This document shows, piece by piece, positions 37,926-46,885 of a stretch of DNA of 58,502 nucleotides. Below the pieces are notes generated by a model that worked only from the letters and a program-made list of their open reading frames with translations, did no database searches and was not told the DNA's origin. Origin of the DNA: Streptacidiphilus neutrinimicus (GTDB lineage: Bacteria; Actinomycetota; Actinomycetes; Streptomycetales; Streptomycetaceae); the NCBI RefSeq assembly GCF_000787815.1, contig NZ_BBPO01000017.1:52747-111248 (forward strand). Direction: 5' to 3'. The position numbers and the translations under genes are program-made. Every line of letters starts with the position of its first letter. Position 1 is the first letter of the stretch.

Positions 37926-38236
37926 GGCTCGAACGCTAATCCCCCTGCTCGGGCGCGGCGAGGCGATTTCCGGGGTGTCCCCGGGAATCGCCCGGCGCCC
38001 GGCGCCCGGCGGGCCGCCGGTCAGACGGTGACGTCGAGGGGCGTGGCGGCGGGGGGCGTGGCGGCGGGGGCGGCGGCAGTGCTGGTGACCGCGGTGGTGC
38101 CCGCCGGAAGGATCTGCGTGATCTCACCGGTCTCGCTCGGTCCACCGACCGCGCTCAGCCGGCCGGTCTCGCCCAGCAGACCGGTCGCAGAGGCCGCACC
38201 GGTGGCGACGGGCTTCGCGGGCGCCTTCGGTGGGCG
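37926..38236. other. Gap before the truncated TetR gene
   Basis: This 311-bp stretch has no gene I can support. Reverse frames are open with Ala/Thr-rich low complexity and could be the remains of a gene lost together with the TetR C-terminus. Confidence 0.45.
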
Positions 38237-38505
38237 ATGTCCCGTCACGGCGACCAGGAGCACAGCGAAGCGCGCCGACAGCAGATCCTCGTGGGCGCCC
38301 ACCGCTTCTTCTCCGCCAACGGCTTCCACGCGACGTCCATGCAGGACCTGTTGAACGAGATCGGCCTGTCGGCCGGGGCGTTCTACCGCTACTTCCCCGG
38401 CAAGGAGGAGCTGATCCGCACCATCGCCACGGACTGCCTCGACGACGTCACGAACGCCTGGCCCGGAGCATGCGGCCGCCCCGAGCCACCCGGCGCGCGC
38501 CGGCG
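38237..38505 (+). pseudogene. TetR-family regulator truncated after the DNA-binding domain
   Basis: The first 75 residues are a clear TetR N-terminal domain (ARRQQILVGAHRFFSANGFH; TSMQDLLNEIGLSAGAFYRY; FPGKEELIRTIATDCL). After residue 78 the frame stays open but runs antisense through the GatB/YqeY gene and has no TetR-like ligand domain. A deletion fused the 5' part of the gene to the 3' end of the neighbour. A stable DNA-binding fragment might be made, but normal effector sensing is lost. Confidence 0.7.
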
Positions 38506-38508
38506 TGA

Positions 38509-38970
38509 CTACAGCCGCAGGAACGCGGCCAAGACCTCGATCTCCTCCTGGAGCCGCTCGGCCTGCTCGGGACGCCCGGCGCGGCGACAGGTGCCGGCGG
38601 CCGCCTCCCGCTCGGCGAGCTCCGCCCGCACGATCGCGTGCACGTCGTCCTCGGTCAGCACGCGCCGCGCGACCTCGGCCGCACCGACGCCGACGGGGCT
38701 CTGCTCGATGGCGAGCGAGCCGGGTCGGGTCACTCCGGAAGCCGTCTCCGTCGGCACCGCCTCCGCGTTCTCGATCTCACCCAGGGTCGCGCGGAGCACG
38801 GAGGTCGAGAGGCGGTCGCGGGCCTTGATCGCGACGGCGAGGGCGTCGCGCAGGCGGTCGCGCAGCGGCATCGGCCGGCTCGTGGGCTCGCTCACGGGCT
38901 CGGTCACGGACTGGGTCACGGACTCGGGCATGGACTCTGTCGTGGGCTCGGCTGTGGGCTGGCTCGTCAT
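38509..38970 (-). CDS. GatB/YqeY-domain protein
   Basis: The 153-residue protein has a YqeY-type helical domain (PLRDRLRDALAVAIKARDRL; VLRATLGEIENAEAV; LTEDDVHAIVRAELAEREAA; ERLQEEIEVLAAFL) like the tail of the tRNA amidotransferase subunit GatB. Stand-alone YqeY proteins are of unknown role. The first 33 residues are a Ser/Thr/Glu/Pro repeat (TESMPESVTQSVTEPVSEPT); an ATG at 38871 would omit it. The gene end abuts the TetR fragment. Confidence 0.8.
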   Translation of the reverse strand: MTSQPTAEPTTESMPESVTQSVTEPVSEPTSRPMPLRDRLRDALAVAIKARDRLSTSVLRATLGEIENAEAVPTETASGVTRPGSLAIEQSPVGVGAAEVARRVLTEDDVHAIVRAELAEREAAAGTCRRAGRPEQAERLQEEIEVLAAFLRL

Positions 38971-39116
38971 GGCAAGGACGATATGCGCTCGCACTCGGTG
39001 CTTTCGACCCGTTTTCGCCCATCTTCCTGGCGTGACGGGCCCGCTAATTCCTCTCCTCCAGGAGTGAGAACGGGTCGCGACAGTTGCCCCGGGCCGTCCA
39101 CGTCGTTGGTCCAGGC

Positions 39117-39422
39117 ATGACGGCAGACTCGTTGAGCCCCTCTCCGCCAACGGAAGAAACGTTTCGGCAGCCCCCTCGGCAGCAGCAGGCGCCGACGCCG
39201 ACGCATCCGCGCCAGAGCGCCCGGCAACAGCAGCAGGAGGAGCCCATTTACGCGCGCCTGGCCAAGGCCTGGCACCGCGAGGGTCGCACCGTCCCCGGCG
39301 AGCCGGATCTGGAGTGGCGCCGCCTGACCAAGGGCCTGCGGGCCGCACCGCTTCCGACGCCGCGTGACGGCCGCCCCCTGCCCGGCAAGCACCGCAGAGA
39401 CCCCGAAGGGCACGAGCAATGA
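39117..39422 (+). CDS. Small hypothetical protein coupled to an SsgA-like gene
   Basis: The 101-residue product has a Gln/Pro/Thr-rich first half (1-42) and a conserved-looking second half (PIYARLAKAWHREGRTVPGE, then PDLEWRRLTKGL). Its stop overlaps the ATG of the next gene by 4 bp (ATGA), which implies translational coupling. I know no family. A link to cell division is inferred from the partner only. Confidence 0.65.
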   Translation: MTADSLSPSPPTEETFRQPPRQQQAPTPTHPRQSARQQQQEEPIYARLAKAWHREGRTVPGEPDLEWRRLTKGLRAAPLPTPRDGRPLPGKHRRDPEGHEQ

Positions 39423-40006
39423 CGTCTCCTCAGGCTTCCGCCCCACAGCCCCCCGCCGACCGTGCCCCGTCGGCCAGGCCGCCCAGGCCGCACCCCCGGG
39501 CCGAGCCGGGATCCGAGCGCGGACACGCCCCCGCCCCGACCGCCGACCACGCCCCGACCGCCGAGGGCGACTCTGCCGCCCGCGTCGCCTGCGGCGCCGA
39601 GATCCGGCTGCACCTCGTCACCGGGCCGGGCACCGAGATCCCCTTCCCCGCGCGGCTGACCTACACCCAGGCCGACCCCTACGCCGTCCGTCTGCAGTGC
39701 CGAACCGGTCCGGCCGCCACGGTGACCTGGGTGCTCTCCCGCGACACACTCCGCCACGGCCTCGACCGGCCCAGCGGCCTCGGGGACGTGCGCATCCGGC
39801 CCGCACCCTCGTCGGGACCGGGAGCGCACGGCCAGGAGTCCGTACTGATCACCCTCGGCAGCGGGCGGGACGCGGCGCTGCTGCGCGGCGAGACCGCCCA
39901 GCTCCAGCGCTTCCTCGAGCTGTCCGCCGCCGTCGTTCCGCCCGGCACCGAGCACCGCCACCTGGACATCGACGCGCTCATCTCCCGTCTGCGCAGCGAA
40001 CCTTGA
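39419..40006 (+). CDS. Second SsgA-like protein (SALP) with disordered N-terminus
   Basis: The 195-residue protein has a Pro/Ala/Arg-rich N-terminus (1-52) and then a SALP domain: LTYTQADPYAVRLQCRTGPA, WVLSRDTLRHGLDRPSGLGD and VPPGTEHRHLDIDALISRL. The last block is closer to SsgB/SsgG than to SsgA. SALPs recruit or control division and wall-remodelling enzymes during sporulation. It overlaps the small upstream gene by 4 bp. A second SALP within 10 kb of ssgA is unusual. Confidence 0.85.
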   Translation: MTSPQASAPQPPADRAPSARPPRPHPRAEPGSERGHAPAPTADHAPTAEGDSAARVACGAEIRLHLVTGPGTEIPFPARLTYTQADPYAVRLQCRTGPAATVTWVLSRDTLRHGLDRPSGLGDVRIRPAPSSGPGAHGQESVLITLGSGRDAALLRGETAQLQRFLELSAAVVPPGTEHRHLDIDALISRLRSEP

Positions 40007-40034
40007 AGCGCCCGCGACGCGCACCGACCCCGCG

Positions 40035-40146
40035 CGGTGCGCGCGCGTGCGCGTCCGGGGTCTGAGCGGCGCGCGGTGTGCGGTGCGCGCGCGTGCGCGT
40101 CCGGGGTCTGAGCGGCGCGCGGTGTGCGGTGTGCGCGTCCGGGGTC
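40035..40146. repeat. 46-bp tandem repeat, 2.4 copies
   Basis: Copies begin at 40035 and 40081 and are identical over 46 bp (starting CGGTGCGCGCGCGTGCGCGT); a third, shortened copy starts at 40127. Alternating CG/TG runs dominate. It lies between the SALP and AraC genes and contains no gene; its CG/TG alternation could form Z-DNA. Confidence 0.85.
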
Positions 40147-40191
40147 CCGCCCGTCGATGCCGCGCGGCCTCCGGAGACGTAGCCTCGTGGT

Positions 40192-40923
40192 GTGCCCAGC
40201 ACCGAGAACTCCCGGTACGCCGAGTACGCCGAGCGGCCGTCACGGATCCCTGACGCGGTGGTGTGGACGCGCGGCCGCGTCCCGGTGGCACCCGGCACGG
40301 CGTCGGTGCTGCCGGACGGCTGCATGGACCTGCTGTGGACCGAGGGCCGCCTCCTCGTCGCCGGGCCCGACACCCACGCCTACCGGTCAGGACCGGGCCT
40401 GGCCGGCCCCTGGGCCGGCGTCCGCTTCCACCCCGGCACCGCGCCCGCGCTGCTCGGCATCCCCGCCCACGCCCTGCGGGACCTCCGCGTCGACCTCGCC
40501 GACCTGCGGCTGCTCCCGGCCGCCGAGGTGCGCGAGATCACCGAACGCGTCGACGCCGCGCCCGATCCGGCAGCCGCGCTGGAGGACCTCGCGCTGCGGC
40601 TCGCCGCCCGCGCGCCCGCGCCGGACCCACTGCTGCGCGCCGTCGTCGCCTCCCTCGCGGCGGGCCGATCCGTCACCGCGACCGCCGACACCGTCGGTCT
40701 CGGCGCCCGTCGGCTCCACCGCCGTTCGCTCGACGCCTTCGGTTACGGACCCAAGACGCTGGCCCGCATCCTGCGCCTCCAGCGCGCGCTCGCCCTGGCC
40801 CGCACCGGCGTGCCCCTCGCCGCCACCGCGAGCCGCACCGGCTACGCCGACCAGGCCCACTTCGCCCGCGACGTCCGCGAGTTCACCGGCTCCTCACTGA
40901 CCGCCCTGCTCGGCCGCCGCTGA
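40192..40923 (+). CDS. AraC-family regulator
   Basis: The 243-residue regulator has an AraC-type DNA-binding domain in its last 100 residues ([58 protein letters not shown]). The N-terminal part ([36 protein letters not shown]) resembles the DUF6597 sensor domain found with this HTH. Start is the GTG at 40192. Its end overlaps the convergent VOC gene by 30 bp; AraC/VOC pairs are common in actinobacteria. Confidence 0.9.
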   Translation: MPSTENSRYAEYAERPSRIPDAVVWTRGRVPVAPGTASVLPDGCMDLLWTEGRLLVAGPDTHAYRSGPGLAGPWAGVRFHPGTAPALLGIPAHALRDLRVDLADLRLLPAAEVREITERVDAAPDPAAALEDLALRLAARAPAPDPLLRAVVASLAAGRSVTATADTVGLGARRLHRRSLDAFGYGPKTLARILRLQRALALARTGVPLAATASRTGYADQAHFARDVREFTGSSLTALLGRR

Positions 40924-41346
40924 CGACGCCGACGACTCGAGCGGTGCCAGCAGGTCCACGCCGTTTCCGTCCGGGTCGTGCACTGTCGCGTACCGCTGCC
41001 CCCAGAACGCGTCCCACGGCTTCAACTGCCCGTGATACCCGGCCTCGACCAGTTCCTCGTACACGGCGTCCACCTGCTCCGGCCCCTCGCACCGGAACGC
41101 GATCCCCACCCGGCCGCCGGCCGCGGGCGCGCGCCACTCCGGGTGGAACGACCGGACCGTCTCCTCGGTGTCCAACACCAGCAGCAGCCCTTCGGGCAGG
41201 GTGGCCTCGACGTGCGGCTGTTCCTCCGCCCCCTCGGGGAAGCCCAACCCCAACCGCCGGTAGAAGGCCACCGACGCGGCCATGTCCGAGACGACCAGCC
41301 CGACGAAGGCGAACTGCGGCGCGGATGTCCTCTTCGAGTTCTCCAT
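40894..41346 (-). CDS. VOC-family (glyoxalase/bleomycin-resistance) protein
   Basis: The 150-residue protein has the paired beta-alpha-beta-beta-beta layout of the VOC fold ([57 protein letters not shown]). The metal/ligand positions suit a binding protein or dioxygenase/isomerase, but the substrate is unknown. It is convergent with the AraC gene and overlaps its end by 30 bp. Confidence 0.92.
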   Translation of the reverse strand: MENSKRTSAPQFAFVGLVVSDMAASVAFYRRLGLGFPEGAEEQPHVEATLPEGLLLVLDTEETVRSFHPEWRAPAAGGRVGIAFRCEGPEQVDAVYEELVEAGYHGQLKPWDAFWGQRYATVHDPDGNGVDLLAPLESSASSAAAEQGGQ

Positions 41347-41397
41347 GCCGACGAGCCTAGGTCGGCGGTCGCGCCCGGGTCTTGAAGGAAACGGACG

Positions 41398-42018
41398 TCA
41401 CCGGGCGGCGTGCGGGGAGTACGCCGCCCGGTACGCCAGTCGCGCCTCGGCGCCGTCCGCGACCTGGGCGAGGAACGCGTCGAGCAGCAGGAACTCCTCC
41501 CACGCCGCCCGGCCGCTCGCGGCGCGCAGCTCCGCCACCACGCAGTCCTCAAGGTCCGGGACGCGCTTGCCCTTCCACACCTTGTCGGCCAGGCTCACCA
41601 GCAGATCCTCGACCCCGACCGGCACGGACCCCCAGACGGCGTGCGTCCCGGCGAAGCGCGCCAGCGCGTCCGGCACGCCATGCGCCCGCAGCAGCTCCCG
41701 CCCGCGCTCCTCGTGACAGGAGCCCGGCCCGGTCAGCTCCTCGGGGTGCAGCGTCTTCCCGATGTCATGGGTGGCAACCCCGAACAGCACGGCCTCACGG
41801 TCGAGGACCAGCGCGGGGCAGTGCCGTTCGACCCACGCGACGAGCTGCGCCGCGACGTCGTGCACCAGCCGCAGATGCGCGACGAGCCGCAACGGCGCGG
41901 CCAGCCGGTCCAGCAGCTCCGCGACCCCCGGCGGCAGGGGCCGCAACGGCGGTTCGCCCTCGGCACCCGTGGCGGTGGCCGGGGCGGTGGCGGTCGTAAG
42001 AACGTCGGGGGTGGCCAT
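41398..42018 (-). CDS. HD-domain phosphohydrolase-like protein
   Basis: The 206-residue protein has the HD metal motif: HLRLVHDVAAQLVAW, GVATHDIGKTLHPEEL and CHEERGRELL supply the conserved His and Asp. HD domains hydrolyse phosphoesters of nucleotides. The first 30 residues are low complexity. It ends 51 bp from the VOC gene and begins just downstream of dnaB, so it could be read through from dnaB. Confidence 0.88.
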   Translation of the reverse strand: MATPDVLTTATAPATATGAEGEPPLRPLPPGVAELLDRLAAPLRLVAHLRLVHDVAAQLVAWVERHCPALVLDREAVLFGVATHDIGKTLHPEELTGPGSCHEERGRELLRAHGVPDALARFAGTHAVWGSVPVGVEDLLVSLADKVWKGKRVPDLEDCVVAELRAASGRAAWEEFLLLDAFLAQVADGAEARLAYRAAYSPHAAR

Positions 42019-42041
42019 CGCGCCAGGGTAGGGCGACCGGC

Positions 42042-43589
42042 TCAGCTCTGGGCCATGTCCACGAAACGCGAGTAGTGGCCCTGGAAGGCCACGGTGATCG
42101 TCGCCGTCGGGCCGTTACGGTGCTTGGCCACGATCAGGTCGGCCTCGCCCGCGCGGGGGGACTCCTTCTCGTAGGCGTCCTCGCGGTGGAGCAGGATGAC
42201 CATGTCGGCGTCCTGCTCGATCGAGCCGGACTCACGGAGGTCGGAGACCATCGGCCGCTTGTCGGTGCGCTGTTCGGGGCCACGGTTCAGCTGGGAGAGC
42301 GCGATGACCGGCAGCTCCAGCTCCTTGGCCAGCAGCTTGAGGTTTCGGGACATCTCCGAGACCTCCTGCTGGCGGCTCTCGGCCCGGCGCGAACCGCCGT
42401 TCTGCATCAGCTGGAGGTAGTCGATGACGACCAGCCGCAGGTCGTTGCGCTGCTTGAGGCGGCGGCACTTGGCGCGGATCTCCATCATCGACAGGTTCGG
42501 GGAGTCGTCGATGTAGAGGGGGGAGTCGTTGAGGTCCTGCATGCGGCGGGCGAGACGGGTCCAGTCCTCGTCCGTCATCGCCCCGGTGCGCATGTGGTGC
42601 AGCGCGACGCGCGCCTCCGCCGACAGCAGACGCATGGCGATCTCGTTGCGCCCCATTTCCAGGGAGAAGAAGACGCTCGGAATCTTGTGCTTGATCGAGC
42701 AGGAACGGGCGAAGTCGAGCGCCAGCGTGGACTTACCCATGGCGGGACGAGCCGCGACGACGATCATCTGGCCCGGGTGGAGGCCGTTAGTTAGAGAGTC
42801 GAGGTCGGCGAAGCCGGTGGGGACGCCGGACATCTGGCCGCTGCGGGAGCCGATGGACTCGATCTCGTCGAGCGCGCCCTCCATGATGTCGGCGAGCGGG
42901 GCGTAGTCCTCGTTGGTGCGCTGCTCGGTGACGGCGTAGATCTCCGCCTGGGCGCGGTTGACGATCTCGTCGACGTCGCCCTCGGCGGCGTAACCGAGGC
43001 CGGCGATGCGGGTGCCGGCCTCGACGAGGCGGCGCAGCACGGCGCGCTCGTGGACGATCTCCGCGTAGTACTCGGCGTTGGCCGCGGTGGGGACCGAGTT
43101 GACCAGGGTGTGCAGGTAGGAGGGCCCCCCGACGCGGGTGATCTCGCCGCGCTTGACCAGCTCGCTCGCGACAGTGATCGGGTCCGCCGGCTCGCCGCGG
43201 GCGTAGAGGTCGAGGATGGCGCTGTAGATGAGCTCGTGGGCCGGACGGTAGTAGTCGCCCGGCTTGAGGACCTCGACCACGTCGGCGATGGCGTCCTTGG
43301 AGAGGAGCATGCCGCCGAGAACGGACTGCTCGGCCGCGAGGTCCTGCGGCGGAACGCGCTCGAAACCGGCGTCGGAGCCGGAGCCGTCCGCAGAACCGTT
43401 ACCGCGCTCCCCGCCACCACGCCGCTCGCCGCGGTCGCCGCCTCGCTCGCCACCGCCGTCGCGGCGGCGCGAGAACGGCAGACGGTCGCCGGGGCCGTCC
43501 CCGGCCTGGCCGCCCGGGGCGGGCCACTCGTCCTCCGGCGGCGGGGGAACGTCCTCGAACCCGCCGTCGTCGTACGGTGCCCCGCTCAT
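42042..43589 (-). CDS. dnaB: Replicative DNA helicase DnaB
   Basis: The 515-residue helicase has an N-terminal disordered Gly/Arg/Asp-rich tail (1-72), the DnaB N-domain (PPQDLAAEQSVLGGMLLSKD) and a RecA-like core with Walker A ARPAMGKSTLALD near 280, Walker B LVVIDYLQLM and DLRESGSIEQDADMVILLHR. It unwinds DNA at the fork as a hexamer. No intein is present. The ATG at 43589 is used; the reading to 43766 would cross the DnaA-box cluster. Confidence 0.97.
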   Translation of the reverse strand: MSGAPYDDGGFEDVPPPPEDEWPAPGGQAGDGPGDRLPFSRRRDGGGERGGDRGERRGGGERGNGSADGSGSDAGFERVPPQDLAAEQSVLGGMLLSKDAIADVVEVLKPGDYYRPAHELIYSAILDLYARGEPADPITVASELVKRGEITRVGGPSYLHTLVNSVPTAANAEYYAEIVHERAVLRRLVEAGTRIAGLGYAAEGDVDEIVNRAQAEIYAVTEQRTNEDYAPLADIMEGALDEIESIGSRSGQMSGVPTGFADLDSLTNGLHPGQMIVVAARPAMGKSTLALDFARSCSIKHKIPSVFFSLEMGRNEIAMRLLSAEARVALHHMRTGAMTDEDWTRLARRMQDLNDSPLYIDDSPNLSMMEIRAKCRRLKQRNDLRLVVIDYLQLMQNGGSRRAESRQQEVSEMSRNLKLLAKELELPVIALSQLNRGPEQRTDKRPMVSDLRESGSIEQDADMVILLHREDAYEKESPRAGEADLIVAKHRNGPTATITVAFQGHYSRFVDMAQS

Positions 43590-43672
43590 CGGTCCCGCCC
43601 TTCCCTGCCGTGCCGCCCTACCGTGCCGTAGCGGTCCATTCAACGGCACGGCTCCGACAATGGCCAAGATGG

Positions 43673-43934
43673 TTATCCACAGGGGGTGTGGATGACTGCT
43701 CCCTACCTGTGGAGAACTGCCCCCAGGCTGTGCACGACGCGGGGGACAACCTGTGGACAAGCTCACGCCGCCGCCGAAATGGTCGCTCTGACCTGCGAAG
43801 ACACCCGTCTCCGCAGCATCGCGAGAAAAAGTTCACAATGCGGCTGAAGATCATGACAAGCGGTGCACGAGCAACTCCGACACCGAGCCATACGTAATGA
43901 CCAACTAGCAGTTGCGCCCATTACCTGTGGATGA
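43673..43934. promoter_or_regulatory. Cluster of five DnaA-box-like 9-mers
   Basis: Boxes are TTATCCACA at 43673-43681, then TGTGGATGA (43687-43695), TGTGGAGAA (43708-43716), TGTGGACAA (43752-43760) and TGTGGATGA (43926-43934), the last four in reverse orientation. All fit the Streptomyces DnaA consensus (T/C)(T/C)(G/A/C)TCCACA, and 43752 is the preferred TTGTCCACA. They lie between dnaB and the MATE gene in a comparatively AT-rich 358-bp gap. DnaA control of dnaB or titration of DnaA is inferred. Confidence 0.75.
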
Positions 43935-43947
43935 CTACCGTAGGACC

Positions 43948-45282
43948 ATGAGACTGCGCCAGCGCCCCCTCGACCGCGAGATCCTCGCGCTCGCCCTCCC
44001 CGCCTTCGGCGCACTCATCGCCGAGCCGCTGTTCCTGATGGCGGACTCCGCCATCGTGGGCCACCTGGGCACCGCGCAGCTCGCCGGGCTCGGCGTCTCC
44101 GCCGCGCTGCTGGCGACGCTGGTCAACGTCTTCGTCTTCCTCGCCTACGCCACCACCGCGGCCGTCGCCCGGCGCATCGGCTCCGGCGACCGGCAGGCCG
44201 CGCTCAAGCAGGGCGTCGACGGCATCTGGCTGGCGCTGCTGATCTCCGTCGTGGTCGTCGCGGTCGCCGTTCCCGTCGCACCCGCCGTGGTCCGCCTGTT
44301 CGGGGCCTCGTCCACCGCCGCACCCTATGCCGTGGACTACCTGCGGATCAGCTGTGCGGGCATTCCCGCGATGCTGATCGTGCTCGCGGCCACCGGCGTC
44401 CTGCGCGGCCTGCAGGACACCCGCACCCCCCTCGTCGTCGCCGTCGCCGGCTTCTCCTCGAACCTGCTGCTCAACCTGGCCCTGGTCTACGGCGCCGGCC
44501 TCGGCATCTCCGGCTCCGCGCTCGGCACCGTCATCGCGCAGTGGGGCATGGCCGCCGCCTACCTCACCGTGGTGGTCAGAGGCATCCGCGTCAACCACTC
44601 CGGCGAGGGGAGCTGGTGGAGCGTCCTGCGCCCGGACCTGCCCGGCATCCGCGCCGGCGCGACGGCCGGCGTCCCGCTGCTGGTCCGCACGCTGAGCCTG
44701 CGCGCGATCCTGCTCATCGCGACGGCCGTAGCCGCCCGCCTGGGCAACACCTCCATCGCCGCGCACCAGATCGCGATGTCGCTGTGGAGCTTCCTCGCGT
44801 TCGCGCTCGACGCCATCGCCATCGCCGGGCAGGCGCTGATCGGGCGAGCGCTGGGCGCGGGCGACGCGGCGGGCGCGCGGGCCGCGACGCGGCGGATGGT
44901 CGAGTGGGGCGTCGGGTCGGGCGTGGTCCTCGGGGCACTGCTGATCGCCGGGCACGCGCTGTACCTGCCCCTGTTCACCAGCGATCCCGCGGTGCAGCGG
45001 CAGCTGCTGCCGGTGCTCGTGGTCGCCGGGGCGATGCAGCCGGTGTGCGGGGTGGTCTTCGTCCTGGACGGCGTCCTCATGGGCGCGGGCGACGGACCCT
45101 ACCTGGCCTGGGCGATGCTGGCGACGCTGCTGCTCTACGCACCGGTGGCGCTGTGGTTCGGCGGCCAGGGGCTGACCGGGCTCTGGGCCGCGATCGGCTT
45201 CGCCATGGTGGTCCGCGGAGTCTCGATGGCGCTGCGCGCCCGCACCGGCGCCTGGCTGGTGACGGGAGCCGTCCGGGCGTAG
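43948..45282 (+). CDS. MATE-family multidrug/cation exporter
   Basis: The 444-residue protein has about twelve membrane helices with the MATE signatures (LPAFGALIAEPLFLMADSAI; AIAGQALIGRALGAGDAAGA; LDGVLMGAGDGPYL). It is related to DinF-type members that export drugs or metabolites using a cation gradient. AGGA precedes the ATG at 43948. It is divergent from dnaB across the DnaA-box region and convergent with rplI. Confidence 0.95.
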   Translation: MRLRQRPLDREILALALPAFGALIAEPLFLMADSAIVGHLGTAQLAGLGVSAALLATLVNVFVFLAYATTAAVARRIGSGDRQAALKQGVDGIWLALLISVVVVAVAVPVAPAVVRLFGASSTAAPYAVDYLRISCAGIPAMLIVLAATGVLRGLQDTRTPLVVAVAGFSSNLLLNLALVYGAGLGISGSALGTVIAQWGMAAAYLTVVVRGIRVNHSGEGSWWSVLRPDLPGIRAGATAGVPLLVRTLSLRAILLIATAVAARLGNTSIAAHQIAMSLWSFLAFALDAIAIAGQALIGRALGAGDAAGARAATRRMVEWGVGSGVVLGALLIAGHALYLPLFTSDPAVQRQLLPVLVVAGAMQPVCGVVFVLDGVLMGAGDGPYLAWAMLATLLLYAPVALWFGGQGLTGLWAAIGFAMVVRGVSMALRARTGAWLVTGAVRA

Positions 45283-45339
45283 CCCGGCTGCGCTCCCCGG
45301 GGCACCGCATGACACAGCCACCCGGGGCACCGCATGGCA

Positions 45340-45369
45340 AAGGGGCGCGGGATGAATCCCGCGCCCCTT
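45340..45369. terminator. Strong bidirectional hairpin between MATE and rplI
   Basis: AAGGGGCGCGGGAT (45340-45353) and ATCCCGCGCCCCTT (45356-45369) are perfect complements; the real loop is the central ATGAAT. It serves both convergent genes. A direct repeat of CCGGGGCACCGCATG lies just to its left. Confidence 0.9.
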
Positions 45370-45390
45370 CTCAGCTCAGTCGAGCGATCG

Positions 45391-45837
45391 TCAGGCGGCG
45401 ACGACGTTGACGCTGAGGGCAGCGGCAACCTCGGGGTGCAGCTTGACGGTGACCTGGTGGGCACCGGTGGTCTTGATCGGGGAGCCGATCTCGACGCGGC
45501 GCTTGTCGACCAGCGGGCCGTCGACGGCCTTGATGGCCTCGACGACGTCGCCCGGGGTCACCGAGCCGAACAGACGACCGGAGTCGCCCGCACGGACGGC
45601 AAGCTTGACGCTGAGCGCCTCCAGCTTGGCCTTGACCTCGTTGGCCTGCTCCAGGGTCTGGATCTCGTGGATCTTGCGGGCGCGACGGATCGCGTCCACG
45701 TCCTTCTGACCGCCCTTGGTCCAGCGGATGGCGAAGCCACGCGGGACCAGGTAGTTGCGGGCGTACCCGTCCTTGACCTCGACGATGTCACCGGCGGTGC
45801 CGAGACCCGAGACCTCGTTAGTGAGGATGATCTTCAT
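45391..45837 (-). CDS. rplI: 50S ribosomal protein L9
   Basis: The 148-residue protein shows the L9 N-terminal block ([20 protein letters not shown], then [16 protein letters not shown]), the long central helix and the C-terminal domain ([28 protein letters not shown]). It binds 23S rRNA at the L1 side. It is the last gene of rpsF-ssb-rpsR-rplI and ends at the strong hairpin. Confidence 0.98.
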   Translation of the reverse strand: MKIILTNEVSGLGTAGDIVEVKDGYARNYLVPRGFAIRWTKGGQKDVDAIRRARKIHEIQTLEQANEVKAKLEALSVKLAVRAGDSGRLFGSVTPGDVVEAIKAVDGPLVDKRRVEIGSPIKTTGAHQVTVKLHPEVAAALSVNVVAA

Positions 45838-45856
45838 GATTCGGTCACCCTCCTAT

Positions 45857-46093
45857 TCAGCGAGCGGTCGAGGTGTAGGGCAGCAGAGCGACCTCGCGGC
45901 TGTTCTTCACAGCCGTGGCCACGTCGCGCTGGTGCTGGGTGCAGTTGCCGGTGACCCGGCGGGCGCGGATCTTCCCACGGTCGGAGATGAACTTGCGAAG
46001 CAGGTTCGTGTCCTTGTAGTCGACGTAGGTGATCTTGTCCTTGCAGAAGACGCAAACCTTCTTCTTAGGCTTGCGCACGGGCGGCTTCGCCAT
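45857..46093 (-). CDS. rpsR: 30S ribosomal protein S18, zinc (C+) form
   Basis: The 78-residue protein keeps the Cys of the zinc-binding form ([33 protein letters not shown]). S18 pairs with S6 in the small subunit platform. It starts at an ATG 83 bp after ssb and precedes rplI by 19 bp. Streptomycetes often also have a Cys-less paralogue elsewhere used under zinc limitation. Confidence 0.98.
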   Translation of the reverse strand: MAKPPVRKPKKKVCVFCKDKITYVDYKDTNLLRKFISDRGKIRARRVTGNCTQHQRDVATAVKNSREVALLPYTSTAR

Positions 46094-46176
46094 CGTGTAC
46101 TCCAGTGTTCGTGATCAAGTCTTGTGTTGACCGCCAGACGCGGTCAGACCGCTGAGCGCGGTCGCCGAGCCGCCGT

Positions 46177-46755
46177 CTAGAACGGGGGCTCGTCCGAGTA
46201 ACCACCGCCGGCCGGGGCGCCCCAGCCGCCTCCGCCACCCTGCTGGCCGCCACCGGCCGGGGCGCTGGACGCCCACGGGTCCTCGGACGGACCGGACTGG
46301 GAGCCACCGCCCCAGCCGCCGCCCTGCTGGCCGCCGCCGTAACCGCCGCCCTGCTGGCCGCCGCCGAAGCCGCCGCCGGGACCACCGGAGCGCTGGGCCC
46401 GGGTGACCTTGGCGGTCGCCGAGCGCAGGCTCGGACCGACCTCGTCGACCTCGACCTCGAAGACGGTCCGCTTCTCGCCTTCCTTGGTCTCGTAGGAGCG
46501 CTGACGCAAGCGGCCCTGCACGATGACGCGCATGCCGCGCTGCAGCGACTCGGCCACGTTCTCCGCGGGCTGCCGCCAGACGTTGCACGTGAGGAAGAGG
46601 CTCTCGCCGTCCTTCCACTCGTTGGTCTGACGGTCGAAGGTGCGGGGGGTCGACGCGATGCGGAACTTCGCGACGGCCGCACCCGACGGGGTGAACCGCA
46701 GCTCAGGGTCGTCGACAAGGTTGCCGACAAGGGTGATGACGGTCTCGCCTGCCAT
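46177..46755 (-). CDS. ssb: Single-stranded DNA-binding protein
   Basis: The 192-residue protein has an OB-fold domain (about 1-110: [39 protein letters not shown]), a Gly/Gln-rich flexible linker with [12 protein letters not shown] repeats, and the acidic tip DEPPF that binds partner proteins. The ATG at 46755 gives the standard start. It is between rpsF and rpsR. Confidence 0.97.
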   Translation of the reverse strand: MAGETVITLVGNLVDDPELRFTPSGAAVAKFRIASTPRTFDRQTNEWKDGESLFLTCNVWRQPAENVAESLQRGMRVIVQGRLRQRSYETKEGEKRTVFEVEVDEVGPSLRSATAKVTRAQRSGGPGGGFGGGQQGGGYGGGQQGGGWGGGSQSGPSEDPWASSAPAGGGQQGGGGGWGAPAGGGYSDEPPF

Positions 46756-46885
46756 GTTCGACCTCTCGGGAGAAGACGTGCGGGATGAGCTGGATTGCGG
46801 GGTGCCGCTGACGCGCCGAAGCACGGTCAGCCGCGGGTTGCTCGGATGCTCTGCCCGGCGGGTCGCCGAGCGGGAGCGGCAGTGC

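Noticed and set aside
38021-38248. 75-residue reverse-strand frame starting at a GTG at 38248
   Set aside because: It is Ala/Thr/Pro low complexity, overlaps the TetR start and matches no family; more likely remnant or antisense.
43729-43737. TGTGCACGA as a sixth DnaA box
   Set aside because: The core TCCACA is broken, so it does not fit the consensus.
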